From Thalassia testudinum (Eukaryota > Streptophyta > Magnoliopsida > Alismatales > Hydrocharitaceae), in NCBI GenBank assembly GCA_037157565.1, contig JAZHRO010000063.1:10708001-10772000 (forward strand): a stretch of 64,000 bases of DNA, in the 5' to 3' direction. This document shows positions 1 through 10,436 of this stretch, one piece after another. Numbering within the stretch: position 1 is the first letter of the stretch; the number at the start of each line of letters is the position of its first letter. The notes below the pieces were generated by a model that saw nothing but the letters and a program-made list of their open reading frames with translations, was not told where the DNA came from and did no database searches. The translations under genes were made by a program, and so were the position numbers.

Positions 1-404
1 AACCCTACCCTCAAGGTAGGTTGGCCATCCACTCCACCAACACCTCACACCCACCATTTGGGTTCTAGGTTTTGCTTGAATAGATTTAGGTTTCACTTCC
101 ATTTTCTCATAAATCAAAAAACAAACAAAAAAATTTCAAAAAGAAAAAAAAACCAAAAATATGTTTTCACCATGCATGTTATTTGCTTAGATGAGGTTTT
201 TCGCATTGAGATTAGGTTAGTTTTTAAGTTATGATTTAGGTGTGTTTAGGTTAGTCCAATCACAATCACGCATTTTTTCAAGTCAAAAATTAACTTGGAA
301 TGCTTTTTTACCTCCCTGAGTTCGACCAGGACTCACCACAAGTTTCGTTAAAATTAGTTTTGATTAGGGTTTTCACATGTTATACTATGACAAGAAATCA
401 CATT
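1..404. other. AT-rich flank, no gene seen
   Basis: No open frame, RNA gene or repeat boundary could be supported. The stretch is rich in A and T and lies outside the end of the LTR that starts near 405. No primer-binding site adjoins that LTR here, so it is unlikely to be the interior of the same element. Confidence 0.5.
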
Positions 405-2292
405 TGATTAGTTAGATTTGGTACGCTAAAAGCTTGAGTTTGAAACCCGTCGTTATAGTCGCATAAAAATCTACTATCAAATAAAATTTATAACTGAAAC
501 TCTGATGAATCTCAAGTCGAATACAGGGAGGCAAACGTTTGATCAAAAATCGCATTTGAATTATTGTCACGAAGTAGAGTAGCTGGTTGAAATTAATCTA
601 CGCTAACTATTTTACTTAAAGAATAAATAATAGAAAAGAGAAAGAATAATACAAAGAAAGAGATAATAGAGAGAGAATGAACAAATTTTATAACCATAGG
701 AACATGTTCATTACATCTAATCGCTACAACTAGAAAGCTGAAAATCTATACTAGAAAGCTATAAAAAGAGAGGAATGAGAAAATTCTCCTCGACGATTGC
801 TTGGAAGACGAGCTGTGTTAATGAAGCTTCTGGACGATGGGGATGAAATGCTGGACGACGGAGAACGGAGAACGAAGCAGGGTGATGTCGCAGCGGGATC
901 AGCTTCCCGAATGGTAGTGAAAGGACAACCACGGGCGCTTCATGAACGGAGATGAAAAGATGAAAAAATTATATTTAAGACTCTAGTGGAGCATTCCAGG
1001 TATGAGACCAACTTGTAGAGCTTTGGAGGAGGTGAGAGGAGAAGAGAAGAGATGGTGAAATATGTAGCAGGGGTAGCCCTTTTATAGGTGTAAAAATTAG
1101 GGGCAAAAAGGTCTTTCAAGCCTTAAAATTAAATATGCGGCCTTTAGAGGTGCACGTTGCTGTTACCATGCCTTCATCTTTGGTCGTGCGATCTCAATTA
1201 GATGCTCCTCAAAGAGCCACGTTCGCAGCTCTTCACCTTCAACCATTCCCACACGTTCATCAAGCGACGGCTCATCCAGGTCGTTCAATAGAGATCGAAT
1301 GGCCACCATCACACGTTGATCGCATGCTTAGGATCGAGATCAGACGTCCGTTTGATAGATTGGACGGCTTAAAAGCCATCTTAACCCGCTGCATGACAGA
1401 TCACGCATGGACGCCCGCGTGATCATCCGTGTTTGCCCACGCTCACATCCAGCACTACCACATTGCCTATTCTCCGCTACACAATGCGAATCACACGACT
1501 AAATTGCATCACGCCTTGCTTTAGCGGATTTAATCCGCGCACAGTCATTCGACCCCTCACCAGCGCTTTGAGCGCGCTAATGAAGACTGATGCGCTACAA
1601 TGCCTCTTGTGTCTCACATAAGAATTTGCGAGTGCAACCTTCGTGTGATCGTGGCCGTTGATGAAAGATCCAATGGCCAAGATTGCGTGGAGGTGCACCC
1701 TTCAGAGATTGGACAAAGTTGGGGAGGGCAACGTGGCTACATCTCGGTTGTTGGATTTTCATCCAACGGTCAAGATCTGATGGCATGGATGGAGGCCAAG
1801 TGGCTGTGAGCGGCTTGGATGGCACCACGTGGCATCATCTAAGCTATCCAACTTCTTTTGCTCGTAGGTGATGCCATGGATGTCGGATTGAATCGATTTT
1901 CCCATTGTTGGGCTACAATCGTCAATTCGAACCCATCCGTGTGGTTGGATTTGTCATATGAAGTATAGATTTGCACTACTTTGTCCCTTGATATCTGATC
2001 TTTCTTGGACCGCATCTGATGTTACAGAGGTCCGATCAGGGTGATTTCGGAAGTGTTGGACTTCAATCATCACCCTGATCAGATCCATATGATTGGATCT
2101 TTAATCTAAGGTCCCGAAACGATATTACCCTGTCCCCTTGCCACAAAATGGGTAAATTAATCTAAAATTTATACAAACTAATTTAAATGCATAATGATGT
2201 ATGTTGTGCAATATTTATAATGCATGATGCAATTATATGCCTAAGAACACACATTAATAGACAGTTTATGCGACATAGATGTGTCTACATCA
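405..2292 (-). mobile_element. 3' LTR of Athila-type Ty3-gypsy element
   Basis: This 1.9-kb block is homologous over its length to the two LTRs at 56170-57863 and 62174-63921. All three end on the right in a GTGTCTA(T/C)ATCA motif, share the (C)TATAAAAGGG promoter motif on the minus strand (here at 1077-1086), and begin on the left with TGAT followed by a degenerate TTTCGCGAATT-like stretch. The gypsy gag-pol relic immediately to the right is also on the minus strand, so this is its 3' LTR. The left boundary is less certain because this copy is the most diverged. No target duplication could be tested because the 5' LTR is missing. Confidence 0.75.
1077..1086 (-). promoter_or_regulatory. TATA box in LTR
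   Basis: The minus strand reads TATAAAAGGG. The same motif occurs at the matching place in the LTRs at 56821-56830 and (as TATAAAAAGA) 62845-62854, which supports minus-strand transcription of the whole LTR family. Confidence 0.6.
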
Positions 2293-2401
2293 ACATTTTA
2301 ATCATTTTTCGCATGAAATCTATCCTAACAGTGGCTAAGTAATTAACCAAGTTTGCATATCAAGGAGTTTCCCTAAGTTCAACAGTCATGATCTATTAAT
2401 C

Positions 2402-3800
2402 AGGAAAATGATCATTGATTGGTGGAATAAAGACAATGTTATCCAGAGGTGGTTGAGATAAGTGGTCAATCACAACATTTTGAACTCCAGGTTTGTCTTT
2501 GATCTGTCGGTCAAATTCTTAAAGCAATAATATCCATCTTGTTAACCTAGGTTTGGCATTTTTTTTAACCAACAAATGCCAGAGGGCTATATGATCAGAA
2601 TATACTATCACGTGGGACCCAATAATATATGTTATGAAATTTTCTGATGCAAAGACTACTGCTAGCAACTCTTTCTCTATTATGGTGTAATTCCTTTGAG
2701 CCTCATCCAATGTCTTGCTAGCATAGTATATCACTGCAGGTTTCTTCTCAACTTTCTATCCCAACACAACCCCAACTACATAATCCGATGCATCACACAT
2801 TATTTCAAATGGGTAGGACAAGTCAAGTGGTTGTTAGATTGGAGATTGGATCACTGCATCCCTCAAAGAGTTGTAGGCTTGGATGTAATCATTGTCAAAA
2901 TCAAATGGGGCATCTTTATTTAGTAGATTGGTCAAAGGTCTAGAGATCTTGGAGAAGTCCTTGATGAATTTGCGGTAAAAGCCTACATGTCCTAGGAAAG
3001 AGTGAACTTGTCTAACAAAGCTAGGTGGAGGTAGATTGGAAATTAAATCAATCTTGGCTCGATCAACTTGTAAACCCTTTTCAGAAACTATCCCAGGATA
3101 ATCCCTTGTTGAACCATAAAATGACTCTTTTCCCAAGTCAAGACTAGATTGTTTCAATGTACCTTTTTAATACCTTTTCCAAATGACTCAAACATTGATA
3201 GAATGAGTCTTCAAAATTTGAGAAATCATTCATAACGACTTCTTAGTGATCCCCGAGCATGTCTGAGAAAATCATCATCATGCATCTCTGAAATGTTGCT
3301 GTGCGTTACATAATTCAAGTGGCATCCTATAGAATGCAAATGTTTCATAGGGGCACGTGAAAGTCGTCTCCTCTTGATCTCCTAGGATGATTGCTATTTG
3401 ATTGTAACCAAATTAGCTATCCAAAAAGCAGGAAACTTGTTCCTAGCCAACTTTTCCAAGATTTGATCAGTGAAGGGCAAAAGAAAATGATCTTTCTTAG
3501 TGGCTGAGTTAAATTTTCTATAATCAATATAGACCTACCATGCAATGGCTGTGCGAGTCAGGATGACTTCACCTTGATCATTCGTGATTACAATAAGTCT
3601 CGCTTTCTTAGGTACAACTTAAATTAGGCTTACTTAAGGACTGTCACAAATTGGGTAAATAATGCCCTTATCAAGCCACTTGATTTCTTTCTTGACTACC
3701 TCTTGCATGTTTGAATTTAAACGTATGTGAAATTTGTAGGACGATCTTGCACCTTCCAAATAGATCATGTGGATGCAAAAAGCAGGATTGATTCCTCTTA
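2402..3800 (-). pseudogene. Athila-type reverse transcriptase and RNase H relic
   Basis: Minus-strand fragments translate to gypsy RT: an IDYRKFN box followed by a KKDHFLLPF stretch (about 3480-3560), then the thumb/connection with FLGHVGFYRKFIKDFSKI (2834-3157), then RNase H with YASKTLDEAQRNYTIIEKE and a degraded YSDH motif (2519-2734). Family knowledge: RT and RNase H copy the element RNA into DNA in cytoplasmic particles. The palm region is broken by stops and frameshifts, and translation fades just after RNase H at a PWYANLVNYL-like tail. Integrase is absent before the LTR at 2292, so the copy could not move by itself. Athila is chosen over other gypsy groups from the protease and gag next door. 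Confidence 0.8.
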
Positions 3801-4185
3801 GATTAACTATGGTCCATCTTATGGCTTGCTTGTGGTTACTTAGGACCTGAGTTAATTTGAGTTCTTGATCCTAGGTAAGATTAGAATTGATGATCACAGA
3901 AAGAGTCTGATGGGGTACTATGTAATCATTCTTTAGATCAATAGGAAGGGATTTCAATTCTAATTGGGGTGGGACCATGGTTGAAGGCAACAAAGATGGT
4001 GGGGTTGGCTCAAGTAGCTATTCCACTTGATTTATTAAGCAGAGTCTTGAGTTAGAAGCTAGGTTCAAGAACTTGTACATTTCCTTAATTATGGGATCAC
4101 TATCAATCAATTTTCTAGGTTGAGCTAGACAAGCTAGTAAGTGATCTTTGACCAAGTTGATTGACGTGGTCACTTGAATATCATC

Positions 4186-4617
4186 CTAATCATCTAAATC
4201 CTCAATTGCTCCACAATTATCAAAACTCTTAATCGCCTTGAGTACATATAATTGCATTTTTCCATCTCCATAGGCAAACTCAACTTTCCTTGATTCGCAA
4301 TCGATGTGTGCCTTTGTTGTTGCCAAAAACGATCTACCAAAAATAATTAGAGTGTTGCTCAATTTTTTAGGCACATTAATATCAAGAACCAATAAGTCAA
4401 CAGGGAAATAAAAGTCTTTGACTCTAACAATTACATCCTCCAACATTCCTTTGGGTGTAGTTAAGGTTCGATCAACTAATTGTAGAGTCACATTGGTGGG
4501 TTTGAGTTCTCCGACTTCGAATTTCTCATATGGCACAGTTAGGATCAAATTGATAGTAGCACCAAGGTCTAGGAGGGCCCTATCCAAGGTAATATCCCTA
4601 ATAGCACATGAAATCAA
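4186..4617 (-). pseudogene. Athila-type aspartic protease
   Basis: A 143-residue open stretch matches the retropepsin-like protease of Athila/Tat gypsy elements. It has an ALLDLGATINLI active-site box (the D-L-G-A form is usual in Athila), a VDRTLTTPKG flap region and an IFGRSFLATTKAHID C-terminal box. The protease would cut the Gag-Pol precursor. It lies between gag (4943-5522) and RT (2402-3800) on the same strand, which is the normal order. It has no clear start codon of its own because it belongs to a longer polyprotein. This is the best preserved piece of the element. Confidence 0.85.
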
Positions 4618-4942
4618 AGGGGTTCCTAGATCCTTCTTAGAGGGGAGGTTGTTAAGGATAATTGAGCTAGCTTGTTTGGTTAAGACATCCTTTCTTTAGG
4701 TGTTGGTCTTAGGCTTGCACTTTGGTGTAGTTAACTCCTTTAAAAACTTGGTGCAAGCTGGGATGTGCTCGACAGCCTCGAGGAGTGGAATATTAATGTG
4801 GACTCGTTTGAATAAATCAAGCTATGCCTTGTTTCCAACCAGAGGTTTTTTCTTGTTAGGCTTATTTAGGACCTCTGAGAAAGGAATAGGGATATCATGA
4901 ATCAGAGGGGCAGGAGCCTGGGTTTACTTTTCCTCATCTCTT

Positions 4943-5526
4943 TTATTCTTTTGGCTCCATAGTCAAATTAGAGACACTAGGATTCACATGATCTGAGTTG
5001 ATTGGTCTAGCAGGGTCTTGAGTGGTTTTTCCACTTCTTAAAGTTGTAGCACTAGTTGAAGTAGGTGGATATTGATTCAAACCTTGAGACAAGTTGGCTA
5101 AGAGGGAAGGGTCCGATTGAGGAGTCTGAGTGTAATTAGGTCCAAGATTAGTAAAATGTGGAGGTAGATTAAAACCTGGTGGAATCACGGGAGCTTGTTA
5201 GGTCATGTGAGCTTGGTTTTGCAGCTCCCAGGTCTGGTGAAACCCTAGAGGCATAGGTCCTCTGTTTGAAGCATTTCTAGGGTTGGGCATAGGTTGTGCA
5301 GGCAAGGCACCAGGTTGTCTGTCACTGGGCCTAGGTCTATTTGAGATGTTATTAATTAAGACCACCTGTTGCATCAATTGCAACATGGTCGCCTGCATTT
5401 CAACCATCTTCTAGTTCAATTTAACCTAGCTTCTCTGATCTGGACTCCTTGGAATGGGTTGAGTGAACTATTTAAAGGGCATAGAAGGGTTAGATTTGTA
5501 AATCCTAACGAAAAGGGTGAGATCAA
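4943..5526 (-). pseudogene. Athila-type gag, C-terminal part
   Basis: Two open pieces (5198-5407 and 4943-5188) read as a Pro/Gln/Asn-rich Gag tail with a KMVEMQATMLQLMQQV helix and a TTLRSGK box. That TLRSGK motif is typical of the end of Athila gag, just upstream of protease. In-frame TAG codons stand where Gln would be expected (around 5413, 5428 and 5470). The reading frame is cut near 5526 by the insertion that ends at 7327 and resumes on its other side. Confidence 0.75.
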
Positions 5527-5529
5527 GCG

Positions 5530-7327
5530 TGATACGAAATAGTGCAGAAATATAAATGAACAATAACACAAAAAGCAATCTCAGAACAACACAATGATTT
5601 TTAAGTAGAAACTCAAACCTAAGTAAAAACCACCACCTAAACCTCTTGGTTTAGGATTTCCCGATCGACTTGATCGATCAAATCAACTAACTACTTCAAC
5701 GAGGGTAGTTCAACCTCTACACAACCACACTACTTATACGAGAGTAGCGTACCTCAAACCAACACTACTTATTCAATGGTAGTGTAACCTTAAAACCCCT
5801 CCTCTTCACGAGGAATATTTTGTCTCGCGAGGGATACGAGAATTTACAAAGCGAATATCCAACAAAAATAATTTACAATAATGCTATAGAGCCACAAAGT
5901 ATAAATATTAAACTAAGCTTCTATAGGTAAAAGATACTTCCCTTTGATGGTAGTGCGTCGACTAGCAATGTAATGTGCGTGAACCACGAAGGTACGATGA
6001 CACTCTCGTATGCGAAGGTGAGAGAGGGGGTACACAGCTATGATGGTGCTCTCAAATGTGTAGGATGATCTTGGAGAGCAACAACACTTCTCTAAATGAT
6101 TTCTCTCTTTTCTTGGATACAATATGAGTGGAAGTAGTATGTCAAAGTGTATATAACAAAGGAAGGGTCATCCTCTATTTATAGAGGCCCTAAGAAGGGT
6201 TTAGAAGGCCTTGAAAGGCTTTCATAGCCGTTGGGAACAATTCATAAAAGATCAAACCAAAATCCCAACAAAATCGAGGTCATTTATGATTCTGACAGGA
6301 TTATCAGACGTTTGAATTTAAAGTTAAACATTTGGGTCTTCGTTTGATCTAAAGGTCGATCGTCTAATCTAAAAGGGTTGATCTGGATGGTGTTAGACCA
6401 AGACAAGTGTCTAAGATGTCATTTTAAGACGTTTGGAAAACTAATCAGACGTCTAATTTTAAGATGAGCTTCTTCCTATTTTCACCAGATTGAAACAGGG
6501 TTCTAGTGTTATACGGGTCAAACGACATATAGGACGTCTGGCATAAGATCAGGACGTCTGGAATGAGATTCTTTTAGGAATTGATTTCCTGAGGCTCTAT
6601 CGATTATAAGGTCTGACAAATCTCGATTTGGGTAAGATCTAGCCTAAAGTCTCTTTATTAGATGTCTAGACGGCTCTACGAATGTATGGAACAACATGGA
6701 AATATAATTATAAGATAATCCTCAAAGATTATATTCTGACAATCCAACAATCATATTGTTAGACGTCTATCAAGGTCATCAGTAGAAGATGTTTGGACTA
6801 TGGGCTAGTTGTCTGAAAGCAATGAACAGAATACATGAAGTTTAGCTTAAGTGTTTGGACATTTGGACAAAGGTCAAGTATCTTAAAGTTCAAGATCAGA
6901 TGTATGGATTCTAGATTGGATATCTAATCAGACTGTCTGATTACTGTTTTGGTTTTCTAAGTGATTTTTAAGATTGTCTAAGTATCCTAGGGTAGTATAA
7001 GTATTCATAAGACTACAGGTATGCTACTTTGGACTCTTTAACATTTATCTAAGAAAATAAAAAAGTAAAGTACATAAAGACAACTATATTGACATAAAAA
7101 AAATCTATCATATTCTTCTTCTCGCTTTTTCAAGCTCTCGCTCCACGCGAGGCTCCATCTTCTCTTCTCCTCCATCAAGCTCCTCTAATTCGCTATGGAT
7201 GCAAACTTGAGCACCTTCACACTTGATTCTATTTGCATTTATCCTAAAAACTTAAACTCCAATGCAAATATCAAAGAACAAGTACTTTATTATCATCAAA
7301 ATTAACGATCGTGGTGCCCTTGCACCA
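5530..7327 (-). mobile_element. LTR-like insertion in Athila gag
   Basis: About 1.8 kb without coding sequence separates two parts of one gag gene. On the minus strand it opens with TGGTGCAAGGGCACC, soon followed by TTTTGATGATAATAAAG, and closes with ATTTCGTATCA, so it has TG...CA ends and looks like a solo LTR. A TTATATACACTT stretch at about 6147-6158 could be its TATA box. Flanking pentamers are tcaag (5523-5527) and gcaag (7328-7332), which match at four of five positions but are not adjacent to both TG and CA, so the duplication is only suggestive. It carries several copies of an AGACGTCT-type palindrome. Confidence 0.55.
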
Positions 7328-7908
7328 GCAAGATTGGCCTTGACCCATACTTCTTTGATGATTCTGTTGATAGTAGGGTCTAGGTTGAGTTAATTCACTC
7401 TGAGCCTGCCCTTAAGGCTTCCAGGAGAAATTTGGATGGTTCCTCCAACCTAGATTGTAGGTATTAAAGTAAGAGTTATTCCTTGGGTTGGTCTAGATTG
7501 ATTGGAGTAGGAATCAAAATACCCAAGATCAAAGGTCCTAGTTAGGCTTGTAGGGGGAGCTGAATCAAGATTATTCACAAACTTCCTAGTATAGGTAGCT
7601 TGTGAAGGAGTTAGAAAATCAAATGTTGTTCCCTAATCATTGGACCTAATAGAAGTCTGATTATGGGATAGATACTGACCTAGCTTTTTGGAGACCATAC
7701 TTCCCATCTTTGCACATGGAGTATCCATATCAACCTTACTAGTATTATCCTGGATTTCATATAGTCAAGCCCTAGGTTGTGCAGATCTATCAAAAGTCTC
7801 CATAGAGGCATGGTTCAGGGAGTTCTCACTTAATTCCTCAAATAGTTGATAAGCACTATCCACATCTTTATTCAAGAAAATGCCTCTACAAGAAGCATCC
7901 ATAATATC
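7328..7908 (-). pseudogene. Athila-type gag, middle part
   Basis: The minus strand translates to a typical Athila Gag segment: a DASCRGIFLNKDVDSAYQL stretch near 7850-7908, a LYEIQDN box, then NTYNLGWRNHPNFSW near 7420-7470, followed by a Gln-rich QPRPYYQQNHQ run. Stops interrupt the frame. It continues on the far side of the insertion (5526 downward). At its upstream end it changes within a codon or two into copia integrase/RT sequence, so the N-terminal half of gag and the 5' LTR are missing here. Confidence 0.75.
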
Positions 7909-9110
7909 CCAAACCTAATTATTACTCTTGGATTTCTTCTCTTCATTCATGGCATTGATCAAATCCTAAGAATTGGAACTCATCATGGCTTGAGTAACTA
8001 CAATGGGATCTAAATCCATTTGACATACCTCTAGCTCCTAGAGAAATACAATATAATCACTGGATATTGCATTTATCCTTTCTTTACTGGATCTTCTAAG
8101 GGGTACAGAATTTGAAATGTTGTGAGATTGTTTAGTTTGATTGAATGAGAGATTATCCACATTACCTTTTTCTTCTGATGTTGGGACAACATTTAGAATA
8201 AGAATTTGACCTTCAATAATTTTCTTATGAATAGGATCATGTTCTTCAAAAGTAATGTGATGACTATTACCCCGTAAACCAACATTGTCAAACAAGTGGG
8301 CATTCCTCGTCTCAAAAAATAAGTGGGTTGTTAGATCATAAAACCTATAACTCTTCGACCTCTCAGAGTACCCTACAAAATTATAAGTAATCGTCTTAAA
8401 GTTCAGTTGACTTATATGGCTTAGCCTCAGATGGACATCCCCAAATATAAAAATGTTTGAGACTAAGTACCTTAGTAGTCCACATTTCATAAGTAGATTT
8501 GGGTACTATTTTAGTTGGTATTTTATTTAGAATCTATACAGCTGCTTTTAGTACTTCTACCCAGAGGAATTTAGGTAAAGAAGTATGACAAATCATATTC
8601 TATACCATATCCTTTAAAGTCTTATTGTGGCACTCAGCAATATCATTCATGCTTCGTATCGCAAACATGATATACTGTGGTACTATGCCGTACTCATTAA
8701 AGAAAGAAGCAAAAGATCCTGGATGTTGTTCACCTGATCCATTATACCTATCGTGGTACTTGTCACCACAATCAGATCTAACAGCCTTGATCCTTTTCCG
8801 GAGTTAATTTTCCATCTCAACCTTATAGGATTTGAATGTATCTAAGGACTGTAACTTTTAATGAAGAAAAAATAGATATGCATATTGAGAGTAGTCATCT
8901 TTGAATGGTAATAAAGTACTGTTACCCATTCCAGGAAGCCGTAAGGAATGGACTACAAATATTCGTACGTATTAGTTCTAAAGCTTTTGAGGCTCTAGTG
9001 GCACCTACATTTCTTTTATTTGTTCTTTTCCCTTTTAAACATTCCACATATATATTCAGATCTGTGTAACTAAGAGAATCAAGAATTCCATTAGAAATAA
9101 GCCTATCCAT
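7909..9110 (-). pseudogene. copia integrase and start of RT (relic)
   Basis: Near 8922-9110 the translation shows the integrase zinc-region tail: LISNGILD, VECLKGKRTNKRN, then HTDICGPF-like and TASWNG, as in Tnt1-type elements. The 8038-8490 frame gives the integrase C-terminus (FGDVHLRLS..., VGYSERSKSYRFYDL, ETRNAHLFDN), a Ser/Asn-rich linker and an ISSDYIVFL box. It then runs into the beginning of RT with NAMNEEKKS and VWDI at about 7910. The central DDE part (8490-8920) is badly degraded. Integrase would join element DNA to the chromosome; this copy is dead. Confidence 0.75.
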
Positions 9111-9639
9111 TCTTTGTTAAGAGATATAACCCAAACACTTATGCCATAATAAACCAAAATTCTTTTTGAGTTAATTTATGCTTTGCACCACTCGATGTTG
9201 CATGGAAGGTTTTATAATTGGAGGAAACCGTATAAAGCATATACAATTTATCATTAACATACAAAAAACCTGAAACACATGAAATTGTCTATCTCTAAAT
9301 GAACAAGAATATTCAAATTTGTCCAATAAATAAACAGAAACTAAATTCTATCTAAACGATTGTACAATGAATATTTCTTTCAAATCTAATTGGTATCTGG
9401 TAGTCAATGATAGCATGAAAACTGCAATAGCTTCTACCTCCACATTCTTGCAGTTACCCACATAGATGTACCTTTCGACATCACATGGTATTTGGCAATT
9501 TAGGCAACCAACCCTACACAGGCACACTAATTAGAATAGTTCTTGAGTCTATCCATCAAATGTCTGAGGATACAAAAACGTGCTTAACTTCTGAACAAAC
9601 TAAAGAAAGTATTGTACCTTTATTTTCATGATAAGCATG

Positions 9640-10330
9640 ATATTTGGTATAATCCTTCTCCACATGTTTTTCACCCTTGCAAAAGAAGTTGCCTTAGACT
9701 TCTTATGGTGTCCTTTCGAGGACAAACTGGTATCCTTAACTTGCTCTCTTTTGTGCTCGGAAATCAAATGAACACTTTCTAGTTTATCCTACTTAAGTCT
9801 CTTTTTCTCTTACACAATGAAAAATGAGTTCATTAAGAGTTCACTTCTCCCTTTAGTAGTTATAACTGACTTTAAACTGTTGACATTATGTAGGGAGGGA
9901 GATTAACACCCAATGCATGAAGAGGTGTTCCGACAACGTAAGTGAATTTAGTTTTGAGGTCAAGTGGGACATTTCCATAATATGTTCTATGATGTTTCTA
10001 GTGCCTTTGTAATTAAGAGAAACAAGTTTACTAAAAAGATTAGTGGCCTCAACTTTTTCATTTTTAACAAATCTTTTCTCAATCCCATTAAGGAATTTCT
10101 TGGCATTCAATTCTTCTGAGGTGGCACCTCTAAAGTTTTCTAGGATGACATGCTTTATGATCATTAGACACATGCAATTTGATTTTTCCCACCTTTCATA
10201 GTTCTTTTAATCTTTAGAGGAGCTAGTATCCATAAGAGGGGAGGGAGGATCAACCCGAAATGCAAAGTTTAGATCTATACATCTCAGAACAATAATGACA
10301 CTATTTTCTAGAATTTCAAATTCGATCCAT
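9640..10330 (-). pseudogene. copia gag relic
   Basis: The open stretch 9886-10173 matches copia Gag (UBN2-type): a NAKKFLNGIEKRFV box, then YKGTRNIIEHIMEMSHLTSKL and a VLISLPT end, the usual signature before the zinc knuckle. Coding-like fragments extend to about 9640 toward the knuckle, with stops. Gag would form the particle. It is separated from its LTR by the leader plus the inserted solo LTR. Confidence 0.75.
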
Positions 10331-10436
10331 TCAACTTTGGAATAGAATTAATGTTGACAATTATAGCAGATGCAAAAGAGTTAATTAAAAATAAAAGAAT
10401 AAAAAATCAGACATGCTCAGAATAAAATAAACTAAA

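Noticed and set aside
1135..1422. 95-residue frame in the left LTR
   Set aside because: It lies in an LTR whose other copies do not keep the frame.
6290..6900. Possible tRNA or small RNA gene among the self-complementary stretches
   Set aside because: No cloverleaf or A/B box arrangement could be drawn; the signal is the repeated AGACGTCT palindrome.
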